The notes beneath the pieces were generated by a model, which made no database searches, had not been told where the DNA came from, and saw nothing but the letters and a program-made list of their open reading frames with translations. This document shows, piece after piece, positions 32,781 to 45,111 of a DNA stretch of 64,000 nt. Numbering within the stretch: the first letter of the stretch is position 1; each line of letters opens with the position of its first letter. Made by a program: the position numbers and the translations under genes. The stretch is from Neonectria sp. B-13 (lineage: Eukaryota > Ascomycota > Sordariomycetes > Hypocreales > Nectriaceae). The stretch is taken from assembly GCA_002682825.1 (NCBI GenBank), contig NOKP01000003.1, forward strand, positions 2,976,001 through 3,040,000, in the 5' to 3' direction.

Positions 32781-35018
32781 CTACAGCTGCAGGTTCGTGA
32801 CGGGCTCGCGGGCGGGCTGGCCTTTGAGGTGGGCGGCGGAGCCCTTGAAGAGGCTCTGCCAGATGAAGGCCTCGCTGAGGAGCAACTCGATGTCCTTCTC
32901 GGTCCAGTCCTTGGTGGGCAGGCACTGCAGGAACATCATGACCTCTTGGAAGTCCATGTGGACGAGCCTATCGGACCACTTGACGAGGAAGGCGGCACAG
33001 ACGTAGAGGTGGAATTCGGAGAAGCCTTGTTCTTCAGCCTAGAGGAGCAGCGGTTTGGTTAGAAGATGAACAGGGGAAGCAGAGAAGAGGGGGATCGTAC
33101 CAAGTATGTGTCCCACATGCGGATGGTGTTCTTGACGCTGATTTCTCGCATTAGTAGGCAGTTCATCCATCGGAAACTGAATTGGATGAACTCGACGCCC
33201 TCCCTTTCTAGGTGCTTGGATAGGGTGGCGTCGATGCGGGCGGTGAGGTCGCGCAGAGCAGCCACCTGGCGTTGGATGCCCGGCTGCGCGACGATGTAGT
33301 GGTCCTGGATACCATCGAGGAGCTTGGTCAGACACCAGAAGGAGTCGGCCTCGACGGCGTCGAGTACAGACTTGGGCAGCTGCCCCGGGTCCATGCCGGA
33401 CTCGATGTTTGGGTCGCCGATGTAGATGCTCAGGAACACCTGCCAGAAGGGCGTCACCAGGTCGTTGATGCCCTGGACGTAGCCGCTAGCAGGGTGTCGG
33501 ACGGCCCAGACGTACAAGATGCGCTCGAGTGACCGTTGGGTGGCTTCGTAGCTGTAGAGCTCGATGTGCGGGTTGGTGCGTGGGACATCAATGCTGATCT
33601 GGTGCCAGACGGCCTCGTCCAGGCCCCGCGTCCTACCTGTTGAGGCTGTGCTAGTCGCATTGGCTGTATTGGTGCCGCTCCTCTCAAAGGCCTGGCGGAC
33701 GCCGTCGAGGTACTCTTTGCGTTTCCGCTCGAGGGTAGCGACGCGACGCTCGCTGTTGGTGGGGAGGTAGCTGAGGAGGAGCTGCCAGGTCATGGCGCGG
33801 ACCTCTCCCGGCACGCCAGACCAGGCCAGCGACCTCAGGTCGGGGAGGGAGATGGCAGAGGTCTGGAGGAGCTTCTTGAACTTGTTGATGCGAGTGATTC
33901 GGGAGTTGATGGCATCGGCTTCCTTTTGAGTGGCGTTGGCGGGTACGGAGGGATAGTTGATGAGGTGGAGGGCGTTGGCGGGGTCTATAGAGGGACGGAC
34001 GTTAGAAACAATGCCATGAAAGAAGGATTTGGACACAAACCTCTGAGGATCTCCTTGTATTGGGGCCGGAGTATCTTGCCCTCGCTCTTCTTGGGCATGG
34101 GGTATGTGGGTGCGGGACGCTCAACGGCTATGTCGGCGCTGTTGGAGTACCGCCTGGAGTTGAGGGCGTCGAAGCGTTCTTCTCCGAAAGGCGACAGGGT
34201 GCTGGGGCCGGCTTTGCTCTGCGAAGCCATCCGTCTGGATCTCCTCTTCATGTTTGAGAGGCTGGGCAGTCCAAAGTCGTCGCCGTCATCGTCCTCGTAC
34301 CCCATCATCTCGTCTTCGTCGGCCTTCCAGTCATCGTTGGTGTTGGAAAGGAAGTTGATGTAGGTCTTGAACGGGGGCGAGGACTTGCTCCCTGGAGTCG
34401 TTCGCGTCGGAGGGGAGGCTTCGTGGATTCGGATCTTGGTTGAGGAGGAGGAAGGGGGTGTCTTGGGGCGGGAGGAGCTTGAGTGGTTCCTGAGGTTCAC
34501 GACGAGGTTAGCAGGTCAGTTAGCTGAGAAGCCCAGCGCACCCAAGACGTACATGTTGTCGAACTTGAGCATGTCTGCATGAGAGTATGCGGCGCCGACC
34601 ACCAGGCCGGACCCGGGGCCACCTGGCGCGGTAACATTCCTCTGGGGCGTAGTGTTGTCTCGCGGAGGCGGTCTCCAGAAAGGCGACGCGGAACTAGACG
34701 AGATGCTTCAGCGCGGGGGCTCTCACAGAGCGGCCGACGACGGGCACAACGTACTCTGAACGATCTGGCAAAGGGCAATTGAGCTTCGGTCAGCAAAACT
34801 TGGCTTCGTCGCAAACCTCTTTCCACCGCCAACTCCCCCTCAACTCCCCCCAGGACAGGATATATCCCACGTACCGACTTGGACCATCTCCTGCGGCGGT
34901 GGGGTTGTTAGCACAACGGGGTCGATTCAAGGACCGGGTCTCGTGAGCACGACCGCTGAAGGACTCAGGGACCTACCGACTGCGCGGGCTTCTTGCCACT
35001 TCCGGAGGACGGCCACAT
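32781..35018 (-). CDS. GYP1: TBC-domain Rab GTPase-activating protein, Gyp1 type
   Basis: This protein accelerates GTP hydrolysis by Ypt1/Rab1-class GTPases at the Golgi. Exons on the minus strand are 34977-35018, 34875-34890, 34755-34764, 34553-34693, 34041-34489, 33101-33984 and 32781-33038, totalling 1800 nt and 599 residues. Exons 2 and 3 are only 16 and 10 nt; phase and continuity support them (VQVDRSDSASPFWRP across three junctions). The first 200 residues are disordered and Ser/Pro-rich with an acidic patch. The TBC domain (about 265-560) carries the catalytic arginine finger IDVPR (about Arg355) and glutamine finger YVQG (about Gln390). Their spacing of 35 residues is that of yeast Gyp1. 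GFSEFHLYVCAAFLVKWSD is in the last exon. The gene is divergent from HRP1. Confidence 0.93.
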
Positions 35019-35713
35019 TGTGTTCGCAGAGGGGCCGCCTTCACATGCTGCGGGCGACGTTGGTGATGGAGACAGGATTTGGGCGCTTGGAGGGTTTCGA
35101 GAGAGGTAGTCAAGTCAGGTAGAGCGCGCTCGCCCTCGGACGGCTGTCGACGGCAACGGGGAGGCTTTGTTGGGGGCTTAGGCGGCGATCTCCTCTACGG
35201 CTGCTACAGTTTGTAACAGTCAGGCGGTTAGGGATTGTATTGGGCGCTGTGGACGTCACCATTCGGCGCCATCACAGCGGGGTTCCAGCGGGAAAGCGCC
35301 ATGACCCAGTGTACGGATTAGGCACAGTGGTCCGCGTTAGTGGTCACACAGCGCGCTTTGGAACAGCTTCCCGGCGGGGCTCGCTCTGGACTTGCGCCGC
35401 CACCTTATTGGCTAGGCTGCGCTTAGTCATTTCTCTAACTTCAGCAAGGTAAGGCGTGAAAACATCCCTCGAGGACCTGCCTCCTCTCCATATCTGCCAG
35501 TTCCTAGTTTCACCACCTTCAACATCTCCATTCTGAGCCATCTATTTTCATCTCTCTGTCTTTTCCAACTCGTGATTTCTTGTCGCCGAGACGTCAGTGA
35601 CCCGTCTGCGGTAACTGCGCAGTACGAGCCGCAACACCCGGACCCGGATTCCGACTCCTACGAACCGCGACCACCAGGACCACCAGGACAACCCTCAGCA
35701 CTCATCCTTCACC
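35019..35713. promoter_or_regulatory. Divergent promoter region, GYP1 / HRP1
   Basis: This 695-bp region separates two divergent genes. An inverted CCAAT box (ATTGG, about 35407-35411) lies some 300 bp upstream of HRP1 and could serve a CCAAT-binding complex. The HRP1 leader from about 35460 is C/T-rich. Site function is inferred from motif and position only. Confidence 0.4.
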
Positions 35714-38700
35714 ATGACCGAACCGGAGAACTTCGAGGAGGACCTCTTTGCCGACCTGTAAGACACCCAAGACAACGAGTCGATACGCGTCTCACACCTG
35801 TCAACTCATTGCTAATGCCTGGCCCTGCAGTTACGAGGACAACGACCCTTCCAAGGCGCCGCCTCCCCCTAAGGCCCCAGCTCCAGTTGCCACGGATATC
35901 CACCCGGTTCACAACAGCGCTAATGATCAACCCGCGATATCGTACGAGCAAGATGGAGGCGACGAAGCTATGAACCAAGATCAAGATGATGATGACGATG
36001 AGGTCGATTTCAACCTTGGTGGCGGAGGCATGAGCAACAGTATGAACCACCACGCCGCTCCTATGGAGGATGTCCCAACGCCTCCGTCCTATGGGGCGGT
36101 TCACAAGGCAAGTGCCAAAGAAGACGGGTAAGTTTCTGCCATTCCTCCTAGATGTGATTTGTATCCTACCCATCCTCCACCCCCCTGCCCCAGCACACGG
36201 GGGTTTCCTGCTATTTTGCGTCACCTGCTAGACGCGCTGGGTCTTGATGGCAGCTTGGTATTGGGTGTGGCTTCACCGAAATCTCGGAGCACTGGCTTGG
36301 CTGGAAAGGAACGCGGTCAGGTTGAAAGGAGCAAGGAGTGGCATTCATTACACCCACGCCCCGACGAAACTCAGACGGAGGAGCCATGATCAGCCAAAAA
36401 GACATTGGATATGAGGACCAAGAGCAAGAGCGAGAGCAGAGATCAGATGAGACAAGGTTTCGACGATCAGTCTGAGAGAGCATCAAAGCAAGAGGAGGAA
36501 TCCATTATCTGAACTGAGAACTCTCACCCTGTGGATACTCCGATAAAGAATCAGCCGACCTAGTCAAGACGGGAGACACAACTCCCGGCTTCCATAGCCC
36601 AGAGTCGCAGAGATCTTAAAGGCCCGACGAGAATGGTAACGGTTCTCCGGTGGCTATAGCAAGATTCGCAGCGAATAGCGCGCCAGGCCAGTACCTAGCA
36701 AGAGAGACAGAGAGAAGAGTCAAGACGATAGCACAAGACGAAGAAATATTCGACCTCGCTGATCTGGCATCTCTCACTGCACTGTCTTCGCCATGTTACG
36801 CGCATTGTGGTGGATCATCTCCGGCTTCTCTCACCACGCCGTGCCACGGGTCTCTGGCAACAACCAACACCACATCCATCACCCGCAACAAGACTCAATT
36901 TGTGGACGGGATTAGACTCGTGGTCGCTCTCTGCTTGCCTCGCATCTGAATCTGGCTCCAGCTCGAGGGGCTTGCCCTTTGGTCGTCTACCAGTCCTTGC
37001 AGCCTGATGTATCAGAGCGGAGGAGAACCGACCAACATGGCCAAGTCAGGCCGCTCATCCCACTGCGACCTCCAAAGTCTGTTGCGCGAGTTTGCGACAT
37101 TGAAGCGAACAGCTCTCACTGTGTGCGACAAGAAAATCACTGGCATTTGTCCTGGGCCTGAAAAAGACCTTGCCTGCAGCCAGCCACCATGCCACCCGCC
37201 GCAGGGGTCCCAGCGCTCTGCCGCAGCTGACGTTTTCCCGCTGCTTCCAAGTCGCTGTCATGCTGCTCATCCCGCTTAAACACTAACGATGATGCCTGGG
37301 ATTTTAAATGCTAATTCGTTGAGATAGTAAAATGTTTATTGGCGGCCTGAACTGGGAAACAACCGACCGTAAGTTTCGTATTGCCTTGGCCAGACGGATT
37401 GCATCCTAACCTGTGGTAGAATCCCTACGAGATTACTTCTCCCAATTTGGCGAGGTTGTCGAGTGCACCGTCATGCGAGACAACAGCACTGGACGGTCAC
37501 GGGGCTTTGGCTTCCTAACTTTCAAGGACGCCAAGACGGTGAACATTGTTATGGTCAAGGAGCACTTTCTTGATGGCAAAATCGTAAGTCGAGTCCCGTT
37601 CGGCAGCAACTTTCACGGCACTGACCAGGCGCCAGATCGACCCCAAGCGAGCCATCCCCCGAGACGAGCAGGAGAAGACCAGCAAGATCTTTGTCGGTGG
37701 TGTCAGCCAGGAGACCACGGACCAAGAATTCAAGGACTACTTTGCCCAATTTGGCCGGGTCGTTGATGCCACTCTCATGATGGACAAGGACACAGGCAGG
37801 CCACGAGGATTCGGCTTCGTCACCTTTGAGAGTGAGGCTGGCGTCGACGCCTGCATCAATGTGCCTCTGGAGATCCACGGCAAGCCGATCGAGGTCAAGA
37901 AGGCCCAGCCCCGAGGCAACCTTCGAGAGGAGGAAGAGGCCACAAGGCGCAGCAAGTTCAGAAAGGGTGATGAGCAGCCCGCCCAGGGCTCCATGGGCCA
38001 GCAGATGGGCAACACCAACGGCATGACGCCACAAGTCATGGCGCAGTACTTCCAGCGGATGCAACAGTACTTCGCTGTGATGCAGTCTCAGATGGCCATG
38101 AGTAGGGGCATGCCCATGAACCCAGCCATGTGGCAGAACATGCAGATGCAGCAGATGCAACAGATGATGGGACGAGGAGGCGGTGCCGCCGGCGCAAACG
38201 GCCAGAACATGATGAACAACATGACGCCCCAGATGATGCAGCAGATGCAGCAAATGCAGCAGCAGATGATGCAACAACAGGGTCAGCAGGGCGACCAAGG
38301 CAACGTCGCCGCCGCAGCCGCCGCCGCCGCCGGTGGCGGTGGTGGTGGTGGTGGTGGTGGTGGCAGGGGATACAACAACAATAACAACAATTACGACCAG
38401 TATCAGCAACAGCAGCAGCCTCAAGGCCGACGAGGTGGTCGAGGCGGAGGCTACGGGGGTAGCCAAGGAGGTTACGGCATGGGTGGTGGCGGTGGCGGCG
38501 GAGGAGGAGGCGGCGGCGGCAGCGCCAGCGGTAGTGCAACCGGCGCTCCGACTTCATGGGAGGGCATGTATGACGACGTCCCCCAGCCGAATCCCAACCA
38601 AGGCCCCGGGAGCTTTCGCGGTAGTGCCCAGGGCTCTCCCGATCCTCAACACGCACCACCCGCCAACGCACCCACCGGACCAAAGAACGCCGGCAAGCCG

Positions 38701-38763
38701 GGCGCTAACTACCGCGGCGGCGGCCGGGGAGGCAGCCGAGGGTTCCACCCCTACTCCCGGTAA
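35714..38763 (+). CDS. HRP1: Two-RRM hnRNP, Hrp1/Nab4 type
   Basis: This nuclear RNA-binding protein acts in cleavage/polyadenylation (yeast CFIB) and mRNA export. Exons 35714-35757, 35831-36127, 37328-37368, 37420-37583 and 37636-38763 give 1674 nt and 557 residues. The N-terminus is acidic and Pro-rich. RRM1 (about 115-190) has RNP2 MFIGGL and RNP1 RGFGFLTF. RRM2 (about 199-275) has IFVGGV and RGFGFVTF. The tail is low complexity: Met/Gln-rich, then Ala and Gly runs, then RGG-like repeats ending RGGSRGFHPYSR, the probable region for arginine methylation and nuclear import. Intron 2 is 1200 nt, far longer than other introns here, and its donor places TAA directly in frame if unspliced. The other introns are 73, 51 and 52 nt. 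Confidence 0.93.
38332..38364 (+). repeat. GGT triplet run encoding polyglycine in HRP1
   Basis: A run of GGT/GGC triplets encodes consecutive glycines after an alanine run in the C-terminal tail of the Hrp1-type protein. A second glycine run lies near 38485-38520. Such tracts are length-variable and sit in the disordered part of the protein. Confidence 0.8.
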
Positions 38764-41700
38764 GAACGCCGGCGACGGGACCACCAACGCCGCCGAGTTC
38801 GCGCGTGTGATGGAGGCGTTGGCGGTCTGCGAGTCGCCACCCCGGCGGACGGAGACGGATCGCCTCGAGTGAGGGCGGATGGGAAATACACAGGCTATTC
38901 TGTACTACTAGTCACTGCAATCGGTGCTTTTTCTCTATTTGACACCTTTGGCTCTTTGTTTCGCCGGGTCCAGGGGCTTTAGGTCTTCTTTGCCATGGCC
39001 AGCTTGGGCGAACATGAGGGAAGGGGTGAGAGAAAGGGACAGCCAAAAAGGGGTGAAGATTGGAGGGTTCGGAGGTGAAGTAATTTGAGCAATCTGATTC
39101 AAACCAATAAATATTTACTCTGCGGTCTTCAATCACCATCATGTCATCATATGTGCAACGCTCTATTCAAGGGATGTAGTGCTTTACGCAACCATCAGTG
39201 CTGAGGATCATGATGCTCGGTACGACCATACCGCACATCCTCGCCTGGACATCTATGGTCTCATCGAGGGTATTGATCCACATTCAACTTCGATACAGGG
39301 CGGTATCCGCAACGCGTCCTAAGACGACCTGCTTGAGCTTAGATGAGCCCCTCAATAACCATGCTGTGCGCACACAGCTGTAATATCTTGTAGGCGTTGA
39401 CCGTCTTGTGGGTTTTTAATAGGACCTCAAATCTAGCGAGCAGGGTGGGTGTATTGCGCGTTGGTCGCATAACTGATATGTCTCGAAATGGAGCTTTAGC
39501 ATAATCTGTTGAGATTTTCCAAGATAGCATGAAACGTAGATCATTATCGGGGTGAGCATCGGTTCGATACTCCATTGAATAGGTGTAGAACTTTTCTTCA
39601 ACTGACCCCTTCTTACCCTCAAATCAAACAACCCAGTCTGTTACTCTGGGCTTGCACATGTCCTGCGTATATTTCACCCTCTTGGTGTCCAAAAACAACA
39701 ATTAGTATCAACATGCCTCCTTTGCATATAGGTTGCAACATGAGTTTGAGATTGCTATCTCAAGTGCCCCAACAACGGGTAGTTCGTCAACCAGCTAGGG
39801 CTCGTTGACATTAGAAGCATCGCTAAGTCACAGGATGAGTCAGAGAGTGAACACTATGCGTGTGCCCCCATAAGGGATAAATTTGAGGCCTTCTTCCGCG
39901 CTTCTGACCAATAGTCTTGATTCGGGAATCCTAGTCACACGACTTGCTGGCCCATCTCATGAGAATCGTGAGGTGCGTACGACATTAATGGCGAGACACG
40001 ACACTATTATAGCCTCTCTCATTTAGCTAGGGAAGAGTTGGTGGACATGAACCTGGGCAACAACCTCCTCTGTGTGAGCTCTAGAGGATGGATTGGAACA
40101 ATACCAACGTTCAAGCAGCTTTCCCATGATAAGAATAAAGTATCATCGGCCTACCTCGTATCGTCCACCGATAGTAGCCCGACAGACCTCAAGTATACTC
40201 GTGGCTTCCAGTTGATGAATTTGTTTTAATCCATGATTTTGACTCTACGGACTTCTATTACCCATCTTGCCGTCACATTAACATCGCTTTTAAAGGGAAC
40301 TAGTACTTTAGGGCAACGTAATCATTTGGCCGGGCACGCCAGGCCAGGATCAGGATTCCCATATGTTGCTACTTGAGCTAGCAATCTTGAAACTATGTCG
40401 CTACCTATCTCTTATACACACTCGCATCATTTTAGTTACCAACGTACGCGCAACAATCCAGAACAGAACAGGCTCGCGTTTGACTTCCTCTGCCCACAGG
40501 AAAGTCCCGCTATTCTGGCACGCGTTGGTGATGGTGCAAGTGTCGCCATAGTTGGTGTTGATGCCCAGAGGATACCGCCGTCGACGGCAACGTTGCGAAG
40601 ACTGGTGTGTCCATCGCAGCCACCGCAGCTGCGGGCCAGCTTGACGTCGTCCCCGGCGTAAAAGTTGGAGATGTCAACAGAGTGCCCTTGCCGTTGAACC
40701 ACTTGATATCGACATTAACTCCAGCAAATTCAGCGTCGCATTGGAAATAGTTAAAGGGCTTGCGAGCTTGCCCAAATATGTTTTAAGGATCAAAGAAGGT
40801 TATAAAGAAGGTTACAGAGTAACTGGAAAGGGATTATGCTTGGAGGAAGGTCTGTTCTTATATCACAATGACGAACCCCACTGGCATCGAGGGACGCGTA
40901 CGCACAAACATGGATCCTGGACAGGGCCACGCCGAAGTCGAAGATGAGATGACAGCAGAACAAGGTACTTGGATCGGCCGATGATCAATCAAGCTTCCAC
41001 CTTCTCTAGATGGTTGCCACCTTGGGGGTGCTTGTTTGCACTCCTTGCCACTTGGCCGCTACGATTGGCGGGCTTTTACAGCGCCATGGTTGATGAGCTA
41101 TTGAACGAAATCTGGGGAAAGGGGTCGCGATGTGGGTGTACTATGTAGTGTAGATGAGAAAACGTGGCGCTGGTCTAGGCCCAGCTTGGGTTCAGCTTTT
41201 GACGGTAGACAAACCGAGGCGTTTTGCATTCCCGGTTCGCTCGAAGCCAAGGCGATACAATATTTGTTTGGGTGGAGATGTTGGTGCAAGTTTAGATGTC
41301 GAGATCTAGAAATGCTTGATGTCTAATCCGCGGAAGACGATGACCGTGTTGCCGTTGTTTGGTGCTGTTACTTGCAGCGGATGGATTTCCAGCAACGTCC
41401 CACCACTCACTAACAACGACAGATTTTGCTCCTCATGACAACTGAAGTGAATATTCGTGTTGAGCAGAGCAGGAGGATTGTTCGACCAATCAGCGGGGGA
41501 AAAACGCCATCGGGGCTCATTGTTCTGATGAGGCTGGAGATGGTAACGCCTGTTAATTTGAGACGGGAGCGTTGCATTTAGAGAAGTGGGACGTTGGCCG
41601 AAGATTGCCAACAGCTCCGAACTCCGAAGAGGCGAAACGCAAGCGAGGGTCTGAAGGGAAAGGAACTCGAGCCTAATGTCGCCGAGCAGGGGTATACGGC

Positions 41701-42921
41701 GACAAGGGGAAACAGGGGGAGCATGGGGTGAAATGAGCATCTTCCATTCTATTCGTACGGAGTACTTGGTATACATTCGTCGATCTGTTTTGTCGTTCGA
41801 GACTCCGTACTCGCTCGTCCGTACTTCGCGCTATAATTAAGAAGTGGTTTGTTCGTATGCAGCATGCCCGGGATGTTAGATTGGTCGGCGTCTTCTCAAC
41901 ACGATGTGGCCTTCAGCTTTGAGTCGGGCTCAGTCAAGATGCTAGGACACGAGGTACACGTGATGTCTCACTTCAGCGGGCAAACATACCGCACGTGATC
42001 TGTCAGGTGCATGGCCACTGCTCAGAGTCTCCTTTCGCGGGTCCTCTTCTGTGGGCCTTCCTCTCGGCTGCCTTTCCGAGTGGTGACGCCATGTTCCAAG
42101 TCTCCTCGCAAGATCAAGTCCAGCTGCTAGGGATCTCCATGCCGCAGCGCGTACCCCAAGGCGACGTCAAGAACGCTGGGGCACGGAAGCTGAGAGAGAG
42201 CCTAGACTGCCGGGAGCCGGTGAACTACTGAAGACCGAGAGACTGAATACGGCAGCTGAAATGAGCACGAGAGCAGTTCCCATCCCTGGTATAGCACCGT
42301 TCTCGTAACGGTAACCAAATTTGCTGAGGTGAGCTGCATCCAACAAGCGATCGGGCGGCTCCTTTAGCTGGACCACTTTAAATTATCATTTCTCGTACTC
42401 GCTCCTCTTGAGAGGCGCAATAAGAGTTGCAGAAGCCACTCACCACCCACTCAACCGCTGCGCGACTGGAGACTTGTGCGATCTTCCTTGCTTTCCCTTC
42501 CCGTCCTTCCCTTCCCTCCCCTCCACAAGCCAGCTCCAGCTTCCCTGTTTTTGTCCACTACCTACTTACGACATCTTTTTTCTTGCGTCTCGACGACCCG
42601 TCACTAGTTCGCCACTATCTACTCCCCACGAGGAAGAGGCCTCTTGCTTTCGCTGCCCTGCCGCCCACCCGGTTTCAAGCAGAACCCCAGGTTTAGCAGG
42701 GATCTTGCCTTACGGCCCAAGCCCGAGCCCGCGCAGACCCAGTTATTTTCGCGTCACTGCCACTTACTTGTCACCTTTGGCCCTGTGGCACTGTGCTGCT
42801 CTCTGAGAAACCGTCTCTCTCCTTGAACGGACGGACTTGTCAACTTCTCGCATCTACCCCCTCCACCTTCACCTTCACCGTCCCTCCTCTCTCCTCCCTT
42901 CTCCCTCCTCCTCCAGTCGCT
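38764..42921. other. Gene-poor region with a pectate lyase relic
   Basis: Four kilobases between HRP1 and PCT1, more AT-rich than the flanks from about 39100 to 41300. The only recognisable content is the broken pectate lyase piece at about 40470-40730. A short inverted repeat (GTACGGAGT at 41755 and ACTCCGTAC at 41802) lies near the right side. From about 42400 the sequence turns C/T-rich and is probably the PCT1 leader. Confidence 0.55.
40470..40730 (-). pseudogene. Pectate lyase (PL3-like) fragment, frameshifted
   Basis: Read on the minus strand, three pieces in different frames line up with the core of family PL3 pectate lyases: VDIKWFNGKGT, then VDISNFYAGDDVKLARSCGG, then GINTNYGDTCTITNACQN. 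Intact relatives have a comparable order (NGxGTVxI, then KLYRSCGNC, then GINSNYGD). Frame changes occur after GKGT and before GINTN, and no start, signal peptide or complete C-terminus is visible. The fragment of about 85 residues is therefore a relic of a secreted plant cell wall-degrading enzyme gene. The family call is from pattern memory. Confidence 0.6.
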
Positions 42922-44516
<1,595 letters not shown>

Positions 44517-45111
44517 ATAGACGGGCAGCAGGAAGACACAAAATTGGGACGAGGCGGAACATATGGAGACTCTCAAAAAGGAGGGAAATTGACTGAGACT
44601 CGCAACGGATTTGAGTTGTATTACTAGGTCTCAACTGTGCTCATTAATACAAGGCCGGCACAGGGCGTTCCGGGTTGATCGGGGGGCTTGAAGGCACGCC
44701 CGTTTTGTATAAGTGAACTATGAACATGCTTTCTACGAGTGGTACAATTTGTGTGGTGTTGCGCTTTCAAGTATTTCGGTTACTTGCTGCTAGCTAGATG
44801 AACCAGATGTCCGTGTCTTCGCTCTCAACCACAGCCTGCTCGAAGTCGGCCATCATCCTATCACGTTGTCACGTGACTATGCTGCAAGCACTTCCTGGTG
44901 CTGGGCGGCTCGCTACTCAGCTTCCCATGACCTCAATGCGGTCATGGCCAGTAAATAATGATAATATCGCGCTTCATAACTTGATCATATATCCCTGTAC
45001 CATTTCACCAGTAGAGGATGAGGAGAGAAACGTGAACGACCGACACACTCAACCGACTCAATCGACTCAAGTTCAAAGTGAACGATCACGACAACACGAA
45101 CAACTCCAAGA
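44517..45111. other. Intergenic, downstream of PCT1
   Basis: No gene was seen. This stretch holds the PCT1 3' region and the left flank of the transposase relic. TCACGTTGTCACGTGACT, a repeated CACGT motif, occurs near 44859. Confidence 0.45.

Noticed and set aside
37555..38466. A 303-codon His/Leu-rich open frame on the minus strand
   Set aside because: Antisense to the low-complexity tail of HRP1; the His/Leu runs are the complement of its CAG/ATG repeats.
39490..39590. GGTTCGATAC, resembling a tRNA B box
   Set aside because: No matching A box, acceptor stem or cloverleaf can be drawn around it. Other GGTTCGA occurrences (for example near 2460 and 29345) fail the same test.
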